30,968 nt of DNA, taken from UBA1774 sp045628925 (GTDB taxonomy: Bacteria; Bacillota; Clostridia; Oscillospirales; Oscillospiraceae). The stretch covers positions 1 through 30,968 of the forward strand of contig JAZQQF010000031.1 of NCBI GenBank assembly GCA_045628925.1, read 5' to 3'. The notes below the pieces were generated by a model, which saw only the letters and a list, made by a program, of their open reading frames with translations, did not search any database and was not told the origin of the DNA. This document shows positions 1 through 7,539 of this stretch, piece by piece. Each line of letters begins with the position of its first letter. The first letter of the stretch is position 1. The position numbers were made by a program, and so were the translations under genes.

Positions 1-70
1 CCAGCTGCAGCAGCTCTCGGATCTTCGCTCTACGCTCATTCTCTTCCGGGGTGCGATTCTTTCTCGACAT
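1..70 (-). CDS. IS256-family transposase, N-terminal fragment (runs off the window)
   Basis: The reverse strand has an ATG at 68-70 preceded by a good GGAGG site at about 77-81, and it encodes a short basic start (MSRKNRTPEENERR, then AKIRELLQL) before the window ends. From memory, this resembles the first residues of IS256-family (mutator-type DDE) transposases of gut Clostridia, which begin with a similar RTPEE..RR.KIRELLQ segment. Only 23 codons are visible, so no catalytic residue can be checked. The AT-rich sequence just upstream, with GTTTACACAA, would be the IS left end. It could instead be an unrelated small basic protein. Confidence 0.5.
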   Translation of the reverse strand, partial: MSRKNRTPEENERRAKIRELLQL

Positions 71-105
71 AGTAAAACCTCCATAACGGTGCTTCTATTC
101 TACAC

Positions 106-135
106 CATCATAGAGGTTTACACAATTTTTGGGAT
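106..135 (-). mobile_element. Probable left terminal region of the IS256-like element
   Basis: Between the transposase start and the neighbouring terminator is a short AT-rich stretch that reads ATTGTGTAAACC on the reverse strand. IS256-family ends commonly carry an ATTGTGTAAA-type terminal inverted repeat about 50-70 bases before the transposase start, which is where this sits. The other end and the target duplication lie outside the window, so the exact boundary is inferred. Confidence 0.35.
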
Positions 136-144
136 GGACTCGTG

Positions 145-168
145 AAAAACCCCCGGCTTCGCCGGGGG
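145..168 (-). terminator. Rho-independent terminator of the sigma/anti-sigma operon
   Basis: An 8-bp GC-only stem (CCCCCGGC/GCCGGGGG, 150-168, loop TTC) is followed, in minus-strand reading, by five T (plus-strand A145-149). It lies 9 bases past the stop of the membrane protein gene. Confidence 0.85.
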
Positions 169-176
169 ATGATTTT

Positions 177-1217
177 TCAGTTCACGACCGTCGGTTCGCC
201 GCTGTCCGTATCGCGCTCTGCCGCGTCCTTCCGGTCTCCGAGATCCAGATCGAACGTCCAGTATTCCAAGTCATCCAGCGGCAGATTTTCCAGTTCCTCC
301 GCCGCGGCGGAAAAGGTGAGGCCGTTATCCATATACTTGGCACGCGCACAGGGGATGCCTGCCTCGGTGAGCCGTTCCGCGGCTTCCGGCATATAAACAT
401 CCAGATAGGCGCGGTAGGCGCGCTTGTATGCTTCTCTTGCGGCGGTCTCGCTGTATTCGGCAATGTCCCGCTCGAGCGCCTCCCGGTAAAAGACACCGTC
501 GGCGATGTATTTTCCCAGCAGCGCCTCCCCGAACCAGGCGACCTTATCTTCATAATACTGCTTCGACCAGAGCTCTCCGTTCGCGTTACCGGTCTCACAC
601 AGCGCGGTTCCGTATTTCAGGTCTTCGCCCAGCTTCAGAAGCTCCGTCATTTTCTCCGGCAGGATGCGCTCCTCGTCCGCGGCGATGGCCAGCTCGGACA
701 GCGTTTTGCCTTCATAGGTGAAGGACGTGATATCACCGGCCGTCGGGCGATAAACGGCGAGAATGGCGAACTCCCCGTCAGGCTCCTTCTCCAGCGCGCC
801 GTTCAGCGAACCGGTTATGACCACGCTGTTATTCCACCACAGGAGCACGGAACCGCTGACGGCGCCGAGCTCCAAACCCTTTTGCTCGCCGCTGCTATCG
901 GAGATCACCGGCTCGTCCGTCACCTCCACGGGCGCCGCGGCGGGGTCCTGCTCGGATACCTCCTCCGCGGGACCGGGGACCGTGATCCCCGGCGAATAAA
1001 AGCTGCCGTCCGGCTCCGAAGCACCCGCGTCCGCGACCGGCACTTCCGGCTGCAGCAATCCGGAACGCCAGACACCGACGCACAGCGCCGCCAGCAGGCA
1101 GACGCTTACAGCGGGCGCAACGATTTTCGTCAGCGTTTTTCTCCGCTTTTTCTGTTCCGCTTCGTATTCTCCGATCCGTTCCAGCGCATGATGCGCCATT
1201 TCCTCATAAGTCTTCAT
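177..1217 (-). CDS. Membrane-anchored probable anti-sigma factor, partner of the ECF sigma factor
   Basis: This is a 346-residue protein with a short charged cytoplasmic segment (residues 1-30, MKTYEEMAHHALERIGEYEAEQ then KKRRK), one membrane helix at about 31-51, and a large extracytoplasmic part. That part starts with an acidic, proline-containing linker (about 55-110) and continues as a folded region with no motif I recognise. Its start overlaps the end of the sigma gene by 14 bases, so the two are translationally coupled. This layout (ECF sigma followed by a single-pass protein with a small N-terminal cytosolic domain) is typical of sigma/anti-sigma pairs. There is no zinc-binding HxxxCxxC motif in the cytosolic part, so it would not be a ZAS-type anti-sigma. 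The role is inferred from context, and the outer domain may sense an envelope signal. Confidence 0.65.
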   Translation of the reverse strand: MKTYEEMAHHALERIGEYEAEQKKRRKTLTKIVAPAVSVCLLAALCVGVWRSGLLQPEVPVADAGASEPDGSFYSPGITVPGPAEEVSEQDPAAAPVEVTDEPVISDSSGEQKGLELGAVSGSVLLWWNNSVVITGSLNGALEKEPDGEFAILAVYRPTAGDITSFTYEGKTLSELAIAADEERILPEKMTELLKLGEDLKYGTALCETGNANGELWSKQYYEDKVAWFGEALLGKYIADGVFYREALERDIAEYSETAAREAYKRAYRAYLDVYMPEAAERLTEAGIPCARAKYMDNGLTFSAAAEELENLPLDDLEYWTFDLDLGDRKDAAERDTDSGEPTVVN

Positions 1218-1758
1218 CGTGAAACCCCTCCCTGAGCAGTTCTGCTTTCAGCGCCTGCCTTGCGCGATACGTAAGGGTCTCGATATTGTGAGGGCTTTTC
1301 CGCATGATCCTGCCGGTCTCCTTGGCCGAAAAGCCTTCAAAATACCGCAGCCACAGCACCTGCCGGTATTCGCTTTTCAGTGTCTGCATGGCTCTGTGGA
1401 TGCGGAGCTTCCGCTCTTCCCGGATATAGGCCGATTCCGGCAGCGCAGGATCCGCCAGCTCACCAACGTCATCCAGCGGCACGGCGGCATCCTTTGCCCG
1501 CTTTCGGAGATAGTCCAGCGCGATATTCCGCCCGATGGCATAGAGCCACGTCCGAAAGGACGATCTCTCGGAAAAATGCGGTTTTCTGATGCCGAGCCGG
1601 ACGAACGTATCCTCCGCAAGCTCCTCGGCGATGGAAAGATCCCTCACGAAGCTGTCCAGATAGAAAATCAGCCCATCCTTATAGTCCCTTACGATTTCGA
1701 TAAAACCGGTCTCATCTCCATCAAGGTAACGGCGGTAGCTGCCTGCACCGTTGTCCAT
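1204..1758 (-). CDS. ECF-type RNA polymerase sigma factor
   Basis: The 184-residue product has the two-domain plan of extracytoplasmic-function sigma-70 factors. Region 2 lies at about residues 20-88, including the IAEELAEDTFVRL and FRTWLYAIGRNIALDYLRKR stretches that melt and bind the -10. Region 4 is at about 115-178, with a helix-turn-helix around GFSAKETGRIMRKSPHNIETLTYRARQAL. The start is supported by an AAAGGAG site 8-9 bases upstream. Regions 1.1 and 3 are absent, as expected for the class. It is co-transcribed with the downstream membrane protein, which probably holds it inactive. A possible self-regulated promoter lies about 45-75 bases upstream. Closest in general style to SigW/SigX-like factors, but I cannot assign a subgroup. 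Confidence 0.93.
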   Translation of the reverse strand: MDNGAGSYRRYLDGDETGFIEIVRDYKDGLIFYLDSFVRDLSIAEELAEDTFVRLGIRKPHFSERSSFRTWLYAIGRNIALDYLRKRAKDAAVPLDDVGELADPALPESAYIREERKLRIHRAMQTLKSEYRQVLWLRYFEGFSAKETGRIMRKSPHNIETLTYRARQALKAELLREGFHDEDL

Positions 1759-1801
1759 GGATCTGCTCCTTTCCTAAAGTAATGATCATTTCCTTCACCT
1801 C

Positions 1802-1831
1802 TTAGACGATGGAGGACGCGGAAACCTCACA
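1802..1831 (-). promoter_or_regulatory. Candidate ECF-type autoregulated promoter for the sigma operon
   Basis: Read on the minus strand, TGTGAGGTTT (1822-1831) and CGTCTAA (1802-1808) are placed with 17 bases between TGTGAG and CGTC. This resembles ECF promoters of Firmicutes (TGTAAC or TGAAAC, then about 16-17 bases, then CGTC/CGAC). The -35 is only a partial match. No sigma-A promoter is evident here, so autoregulation is an inference. Confidence 0.4.
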
Positions 1832-1902
1832 GTATTTTTTTGAAAAACATGACAGGGATGATTTGAGATCTGCCGGGGAAAGGCGACGCGGAAGGAAATC
1901 GG

Positions 1903-1934
1903 AACCCCTCCTTCGGAATGCCGAAAGAGGGGTT
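1903..1934 (-). terminator. Terminator-like hairpin after the MutS-like pair
   Basis: A 13-bp stem with one mismatch (AACCCCTC pairing with GAGGGGTT, extended by TTCGG/CCGAA) has a four-base loop. It sits 27 bases after the stop of the second MutS-like gene. The T-run on the minus strand is weak, so termination is likely but not certain; it could also act on convergent transcripts. Confidence 0.6.
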
Positions 1935-1960
1935 CTATGAGTTGATACAAATCAGATTTC

Positions 1961-3430
1961 TCAGACCTTGAAAACGCGGTTGTAGATATCTTCGCCGAAG
2001 GCGGTCTCCAGCGGTTCGCCGGGCAGGATGCGGAAGGTACGTCCGCCGCCGTCCAGACGCTCGGCCCGAAGAAACTGCACCTCGTCCCGGCCCTTGAAGG
2101 AGGTCGCATAGGCGTGCTGATGGGAGACGAACACGATCTCGACCCCGGCTTCCAGCAGGGCCTGCGTGATCTGCCGTGCGATCTCGCTGCCCTCACGCTC
2201 GTTCGTGGAGGAGAACGCCTCGTTGAACATGATCACGTCGCCGCGTTTGATGTGGTTGGCGATCAGGTTCAGGCGCTCCAGCTCGTCATCCAGCTTGCCG
2301 CTCTGCATATACTTGTCTTCCTCGCGCTTGAAGTGGGAATACAGGCTGCCGCGCAGGGGAGCGGTAAAGGATTTTGCGGCGACGGGCATACCGCACTGGG
2401 CCATGAGCTGCGCCTGACCGAAGGAACGGAGGAAGGTGGTCTTGCCGCCCTTGTTGGCGCCGGTGACGATATAAAGCTGCTTGTTGCCGGCAGTCAGCGT
2501 GTTGCCGGTGACGGCGGACTTTTTCAGGCAGATGAGCGCCACGTCCGTCAGTTCCTCCCAACTGCGGGAATAGGAGGAAGCCTCTGTCAGCGTGGGGATG
2601 CAGGTGGGCATCCCGTAGCCCTTCATCATATCCATGAAGTTCAGGCAGCCCACGTAGAAGGAAAGTTCGCTGCGCAGCACGTCGAAGAACGAGGCCAGAT
2701 GCTCGGCCGCCTGCGCCAGCGCATTCGTCACCTCATTGAGGGCGCGGTCCTGCCGACCGGGCAGGTCGTTGCCGGTGGGATCGTCGCCCTCGGCAAGCTT
2801 ATAGGTCTGTCCCTTGAACCGGTCGAGACCGAAAAGCTTTTTCTCCCGGCGGTGCATGACGTAATTCACGCCCTGCAGATAGTTGCCGAGGCTGGCGCTG
2901 ATAAAGATACCGTCGCTGATGTTCAGACCGTTCAGCTCGTTCTTCACACTGTCCAGATATTCGTCCGAAAGTTCCTCACGCAGCATCCGGAACAGACTGG
3001 TGAAAGCGGCGGAGCGGAACAGCTTCTGGTCGCTTTCCGCCAGCTTGCGGAGCTTGATGAGGGTCTTCGTGAAGTTCATGAGATAGTCCACCGCGCCGAT
3101 GAAGGTGGTATCGTGATACAGATTCAGCCGCCAGTGAGCGCTTTCGGCACGGCGCGCCTCCGCCTCCAGACAGAGGTCGTAAAGCGCACGTACCTCCGCC
3201 GGATGGTCGATGGCGTCCTTCAGCGCTTCCTGCCGGTAGTCAATGAGCTTTTTATCCTGCAGGGGCGCATAGATCGCGGCGTAAAGCGTATCCCGCATAC
3301 ACTTGTCCTTGCCGGAAATGCCATCCAGCAGGGCGTTGATCTCCAAATCGGGCGTGAGGTTCTCTTTTGCAAGGATCAGGAGACTTTCCGGGGCAGCCTG
3401 TCCTTCGGGTGTCAGAAGATGTACGTTCAT
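1961..3430 (-). CDS. Short MutS-like ATPase, second of a tandem pair
   Basis: This is a 489-residue protein whose C-terminal half is a MutS-type ABC ATPase domain: Walker A GANKGGKTT at 324-332, an ABC-signature-like region around YMQSGKLDDELERL (375-388), a Walker B segment VIMFNEAFSSTN (399-410), and a switch His in FVSHQH (434-439). The first 300 residues are helical and resemble MutS core/lever regions (YRQEALKDAIDHP). The mismatch-recognition domain I (F-x-E) and the MutS2 Smr/KOW domains are absent, so this is not canonical MutS (about 850 aa) or MutS2 (about 780 aa). The Walker B Asp is Asn here, while the catalytic Glu is kept. Its start overlaps the stop of the upstream homologue by ATGA, so the pair is coupled and may form a heterodimer. 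The DNA substrate is unknown. Confidence 0.85.
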   Translation of the reverse strand: MNVHLLTPEGQAAPESLLILAKENLTPDLEINALLDGISGKDKCMRDTLYAAIYAPLQDKKLIDYRQEALKDAIDHPAEVRALYDLCLEAEARRAESAHWRLNLYHDTTFIGAVDYLMNFTKTLIKLRKLAESDQKLFRSAAFTSLFRMLREELSDEYLDSVKNELNGLNISDGIFISASLGNYLQGVNYVMHRREKKLFGLDRFKGQTYKLAEGDDPTGNDLPGRQDRALNEVTNALAQAAEHLASFFDVLRSELSFYVGCLNFMDMMKGYGMPTCIPTLTEASSYSRSWEELTDVALICLKKSAVTGNTLTAGNKQLYIVTGANKGGKTTFLRSFGQAQLMAQCGMPVAAKSFTAPLRGSLYSHFKREEDKYMQSGKLDDELERLNLIANHIKRGDVIMFNEAFSSTNEREGSEIARQITQALLEAGVEIVFVSHQHAYATSFKGRDEVQFLRAERLDGGGRTFRILPGEPLETAFGEDIYNRVFKV

Positions 3431-4977
3431 GCCTGAAGCCTCCTTTTCAGCTGCTCATAGGTCACACCGTGACGGCTGGCGATCTGCAGCGCAAACGCCA
3501 GACCGTCTGCCTTTCTGCGGACGATCTTGAAGGTGCGCTGGTGCTTTTCATCCTCGGAAACGGAGGTGACCATGCTGACGGTCTGCGGACCGTATTCCGA
3601 AAGCTCCTCCATGAAGGTGACCATCAGGGAGGGACCGCACTTCTGAATGATGCCGTCGATCATCTTGCGGCCCAGCAGCAGCGCATCCTGCAGCGTGGTG
3701 GAGGCAAAGATCTCATTGATGATGAGGACGGTGCGGGGCGTCGCCTGATCCATCATGGCCTTGAGACGGATCAGCTCGTCCTCCAGCTTGCTGGTGAGGT
3801 TCGCGAGGTCTTCTTCCTTCTCAAAATGGGTGAGGACCTTATCGCAGAGGAACACGTCCGCTTCGCTGCCCGGTACGCACACGCCCAGCGTGGACAGATA
3901 GTGCAACTGACCGAAGGAGCGGGAGAAGGTGGATTTTCCGTTCTGGTTGGGGCCGGAAACCACGATGATCTGCTCCGGCGCGGTGAGCGTGAAGTCGTTC
4001 GTCACGACGGCCTTGTCGGTGCGCAGGGCAAGGGCAAGGTCGAAGCAGCCGTAGGCCGCGAGAGAATCCGCTTTTTCATGGAGCTTCGGGTAGCAGAAGG
4101 GGAGTCCCTTTTGGCGGAGCGTATCCGTCATATCCAGCCAGCCAAGATAGAACTGGATCTCGCGGACGAATTTCAGAATGGTCTCATCATCAAAATGAAT
4201 GTATTCCTTCACGAAATTCGTCAGTTCCTTGAACTCGGCGGAATAGATTGACGCCACCATCTTCAGCACTTCGTTTTCCAGCTTGAGGGAGATAGGCGTA
4301 TCGTCCGTATGCCAGCGGTAATCCCGCACGTCTCCCTGACGGAAGCGGACGAACAGGTCGGAGATTCGGATGGCATAGTCATCCTGCCCCTCATAGGGCT
4401 GCACGCGGATGCTGCCAGCGGTTTTGTTGACGACCATGCAGTAGCGGACCTTGCTGAGCTGTTCCTTCAGCTTCGCATGCCGCTCGATCATCTTCTTCGT
4501 GCTTTCCGAAGAACAATACTCGGTCAGGTACTTGGAGAAGTTCCTGAGGCCCTCGGACTTCAGCGGCATATTCCGCAGCTGCCCTTCCAGATTCGTAACG
4601 GCCTGCATATAGATGGTGATGGTCTCCAGAAAATGGCCCATGTCCAGATAGGAGCCGGTGAGCTTATCGCCGGTCATGAGCTGCATCCGCATCCCGTCCA
4701 TCATGCCGTTCATGAAGCCGATCTGCCCGATGACACCCTGAAACGCCATGCGGGTCATGGGGTTCTCCAGTTCCTGCATGACCTCCTGCCGATAACGGAT
4801 GACCTCCATGTCAGACAGGGGCGTGTAGAAGAATTCCTCCAGCTGGAAGGCCTGCTTTTCCTGCAGCACACGGCGGGTGATCTGGTCCAGATTCATGTCC
4901 TTGAAGCAGTCAGGCGCTTTCGTGCTGCGGGGCAGCCTGGCGCTTGCCTCGTTGGGGAACAGAACACTGTAAAACAT
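3427..4977 (-). CDS. Short MutS-like ATPase, first of a tandem pair
   Basis: The 516-residue product has the same plan as its neighbour: a helical core/lever (about 1-310, with VIRYRQEVMQELENP near 59-73), then a MutS-type ATPase with Walker A GPNQNGKST (342-350), a signature-like LTSKLEDELIRL (394-405) and Walker B TVLIINEIFASTT (416-428). Here too the Walker B Asp is replaced by Asn before Glu422. In addition, the His normally found after the D-loop is missing (LMVTFMEEL, where relatives have a TH or SH). The start has a perfect AAAGGAGG site 5 bases upstream and a strong sigma-A promoter at 5061-5089. It is translationally coupled to the second copy. Domain I and the Smr nuclease domain are absent, so a role in ordinary mismatch repair is not supported. 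Confidence 0.85.
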   Translation of the reverse strand: MFYSVLFPNEASARLPRSTKAPDCFKDMNLDQITRRVLQEKQAFQLEEFFYTPLSDMEVIRYRQEVMQELENPMTRMAFQGVIGQIGFMNGMMDGMRMQLMTGDKLTGSYLDMGHFLETITIYMQAVTNLEGQLRNMPLKSEGLRNFSKYLTEYCSSESTKKMIERHAKLKEQLSKVRYCMVVNKTAGSIRVQPYEGQDDYAIRISDLFVRFRQGDVRDYRWHTDDTPISLKLENEVLKMVASIYSAEFKELTNFVKEYIHFDDETILKFVREIQFYLGWLDMTDTLRQKGLPFCYPKLHEKADSLAAYGCFDLALALRTDKAVVTNDFTLTAPEQIIVVSGPNQNGKSTFSRSFGQLHYLSTLGVCVPGSEADVFLCDKVLTHFEKEEDLANLTSKLEDELIRLKAMMDQATPRTVLIINEIFASTTLQDALLLGRKMIDGIIQKCGPSLMVTFMEELSEYGPQTVSMVTSVSEDEKHQRTFKIVRRKADGLAFALQIASRHGVTYEQLKRRLQA

Positions 4978-5060
4978 TTCTGCCTCCTTTGATGAGATCT
5001 CTGCGTCAGAACCCGCAGCGGGGCAGACACAGAAATGATATCAGGATTTAAATTTTAACG

Positions 5061-5089
5061 ATTATAGCATAAAATCTGCGTTCCGACAA
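5061..5089 (-). promoter_or_regulatory. Sigma-A promoter of the MutS-like operon
   Basis: On the minus strand TTGTCG (5084-5089) is separated by 17 bases from a perfect TATAAT (5061-5066). Transcription would start near 5054 and leave an AT-rich leader of about 75 bases before the first MutS-like gene. Confidence 0.8.
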
Positions 5090-5174
5090 GTGACGGATAT
5101 CAGGTTTTTTGCAGAATTAGGTCATTTTTGCGCTATAACAGGCTTTCATTCACGGGAATCAGGCGGATACGGCG

Positions 5175-7397
5175 TTACAGCTTCCGCACCTCCACCAGAT
5201 TCGTGTGCTGGGCGTTCCCACGGGCATAGGGGGTGGGCGCGAGAGAGGTCAGCACGTTGATGGAACCGCCGCGGTCGATGCCGTACGCGTCCGGCAGGTG
5301 CCATGCGCCCTCGGACAGCGCGGTCACGCCCGGCAGGATATCCTCCGTGATGAAGACCGGAACGGCGAGCCTGCCCCGGTCGTTCCACACGAGGACTTCG
5401 TCCCCGCTGTTGAGGCCGCGCGGCGCGGCGTCCCGCGGGTGCATCCAGAGGCGCTGCGGGTCCAGCGCCCGCAGCGCGGGATTGTTATCGTGGATGCTGT
5501 GGCAGCGGCGCTTCGTGTGCCAGCCGATGAGCTGCAGGGGATACTTGGAACGCTTTGGATCGGTCGGCCCCTCGGTTGGCTCCACGTAGCGGGGGATAGC
5601 CGGGAAGAAGCCGCGCAGCTGCGCCTTTGCGGCGGTCTCGGAATACAGCTCGATCTTTCCGCTGGGCGTGGGGAACGGGTGCGCGTCCGGGTCCTGCCGC
5701 TGCGCCCGGAAGCCGATGACGGTGGGATTTTTCCGATATCGGCAGATCCCGGCAGCGCGAAACGCCTCGAAATCCAGCAGCTCCGGCTCATAAGGCTGCA
5801 GCTCTGTATAAAGCGCTTCCAGCCAGCCGGCTGCGCTCCGTCCCAGCGTGAACGCCTCCCGCAGCCCCAGTTTTTCCGCCACCTCGCTGAGCCAGTCATA
5901 TTCAAAGCGGCCCTCATACAGCGGTTCCACCGCCTGATTGTTATAGCCGAGAAAATCCCCGTATTTCCACGGGACGGTGATGTTTTCGGATTCCAGATAA
6001 GAGACGCTCGGCAGCAGGATATCCGCGAATTTCGCGCTGGCGGTGAGAAACAGATCGCTGCAGACGATGAACTCTAATCTTGAGGTATCGGACAGGATTT
6101 CCTTCGTTCGGTTGATGTCCCCGTGCTGATTCACAAGGCAGTTGCCGCCCAGATTCAGCAGCATTTTGATATCGCTCGTCAGCTGCGGCATTCCGGTCAC
6201 GCCGTCCGCGGCGCCCATTTCGTGTCCGCGCAGCACCGCCTCCGTCCAGCAGTAGACGGGTATTTTCCCCGGATAGGGATTTTTCAGAGTGGGGAACACC
6301 GGCGTCCGGTGGCGCGAGCAATCCGCGCTTCCGGCTGCCCAGCCGCCCTCGACGCCAACGTTCCCGCTCATGCACGCCAGCAGGATCGCACCCCGCGCGC
6401 TCTGCTCCCCACAGGCGTGCCGCTGCGCGCCGTAGCCCTGTATCAGCGCGGCGGGCTTTGCCGAGGCATAGCGCAGCGCAAGATTTCGGATGGTCTCGGC
6501 GGGGATGCCGGTGATGGGCTCCGCCCATTCGGGCGTTTTCGGAATACCGTCCGTTTCGCCGAGCAGATAAGCGCGGCAGCAGGCCGAGGGGTCTGCGCCC
6601 GCGGGCATATGCGCTTCGTCGAAGCCGATGCAGCAGCGGTCCAGAAAATCCTGATCCTGCAGACCGGCCCTGAGGATCGTATAGGCCATCGCGTCGGCCA
6701 ATGCGCTGTCTGTTGCCGGGCGGATGGGGATCCACTCCGCGTCCAGCTCCCGCACCGTGTCGCTCCTGCGCGGGTCGATGACAACAACGGGCGTACCCTG
6801 TGCGCGGGCCTTCCGCAGCCAGTACATGGTGCCGCAATCGAATTTCGTTTCGGCGGGATTGTGCGCCCAGAGAAGGATGAGCTTCGACTGCATCAGCGTT
6901 TCGAGGCTGCTGCCGCTCTCCGTCGTGCCGTACATCAGCTTCGTCGCCTGCGAGATGCAGGCGGTGCTGTAGGAATTATAGTAACCGAGATACCCGCCAT
7001 CCAATGCCAGCAGGCGGCGGGCAAGGTCGGGGCCGTTCAACAGCCCGTCGATGCCGGTAGCGTAGTTCACGTAGCGCGCGCCGGGGCCGTAGGCATCCCG
7101 GATGCGGACCCATTCACGGGCGATGGTGTCTACAGCCTCCTCCCATGAAATGCGCTGGAATTTCCCTTCGCCGCGATTGCCGACGCGCTTCATGGGATAC
7201 TGCAGCCGGTCAGGCCCCAGCATGGTGCGGTGCGAGAGCAGACCTCTTGCGCAGGCCGTCATGGGAACGCCGTCCCCGTTTTCGACCTCCGTGGTGATGC
7301 GCTCGACCTGCCCGTCCTTCACGTGGACCAGCAGGATGCATCGGCCGCCGCAGTTCGTGCGGCCGGTCGTGCGGATGATGCGTGTTTCCTTCTTCAT
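5175..7397 (-). CDS. DMSO-reductase-family molybdopterin oxidoreductase, catalytic subunit (DmsA-like)
   Basis: The 740-residue product has the full order of the family: an N-terminal Fe-S segment (residues 9-50), Mo-bis-MGD domains with MKRVGNRGEGKFQRISWEEA (69-88) and NSYSTACISQ (141-150), and a C-terminal dinucleotide-binding domain (about 620-740). By alignment with DmsA, Ser144 in YST would be the molybdenum ligand. In DmsA the Fe-S motif begins C-x2-N-C-G-x2-C; here it reads GRTNCGGRC, so Cys16, Cys20 and Cys49 remain but the first Cys is Gly12. The start was set at the ATG with GGGAGG 7 bases upstream rather than an ATG six codons earlier that overlaps this site. There is no twin-arginine signal and no adjacent dmsB, dmsC or chaperone gene, so a cytoplasmic or orphan enzyme is likely. 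The substrate cannot be deduced. Confidence 0.88.
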   Translation of the reverse strand: MKKETRIIRTTGRTNCGGRCILLVHVKDGQVERITTEVENGDGVPMTACARGLLSHRTMLGPDRLQYPMKRVGNRGEGKFQRISWEEAVDTIAREWVRIRDAYGPGARYVNYATGIDGLLNGPDLARRLLALDGGYLGYYNSYSTACISQATKLMYGTTESGSSLETLMQSKLILLWAHNPAETKFDCGTMYWLRKARAQGTPVVVIDPRRSDTVRELDAEWIPIRPATDSALADAMAYTILRAGLQDQDFLDRCCIGFDEAHMPAGADPSACCRAYLLGETDGIPKTPEWAEPITGIPAETIRNLALRYASAKPAALIQGYGAQRHACGEQSARGAILLACMSGNVGVEGGWAAGSADCSRHRTPVFPTLKNPYPGKIPVYCWTEAVLRGHEMGAADGVTGMPQLTSDIKMLLNLGGNCLVNQHGDINRTKEILSDTSRLEFIVCSDLFLTASAKFADILLPSVSYLESENITVPWKYGDFLGYNNQAVEPLYEGRFEYDWLSEVAEKLGLREAFTLGRSAAGWLEALYTELQPYEPELLDFEAFRAAGICRYRKNPTVIGFRAQRQDPDAHPFPTPSGKIELYSETAAKAQLRGFFPAIPRYVEPTEGPTDPKRSKYPLQLIGWHTKRRCHSIHDNNPALRALDPQRLWMHPRDAAPRGLNSGDEVLVWNDRGRLAVPVFITEDILPGVTALSEGAWHLPDAYGIDRGGSINVLTSLAPTPYARGNAQHTNLVEVRKL

Positions 7398-7423
7398 GCG
7401 TCCGCCTCCCGTCATTTTTGCTC

Positions 7424-7452
7424 ATCTTATCGCAGAGCGCGGGAGCCGTCAA
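7424..7452 (-). promoter_or_regulatory. Sigma-A promoter of the molybdoenzyme gene
   Basis: Minus-strand TTGACG (7447-7452), 17 bases, then TAAGAT (7424-7429), about 27 bases before the start codon. The leader is therefore very short, and regulation by an RNA element is unlikely. Confidence 0.7.
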
Positions 7453-7467
7453 GCGGCCTCCATCCAT

Positions 7468-7500
7468 AAAAAGCGGGGACCGTGCATTCGCACGATCCCC
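7468..7500 (-). terminator. Rho-independent terminator of the 764-aa unknown gene
   Basis: On the minus strand, GGGGATCGTGC pairs with GCACGGTCCCC (one mismatch, four-base loop, 7475-7500), followed by GC and TTTTT (7468-7472). Confidence 0.85.
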
Positions 7501-7539
7501 GGGGTGTATTTTCTGCGGCGCCGACATGGCGGCGGTCGG

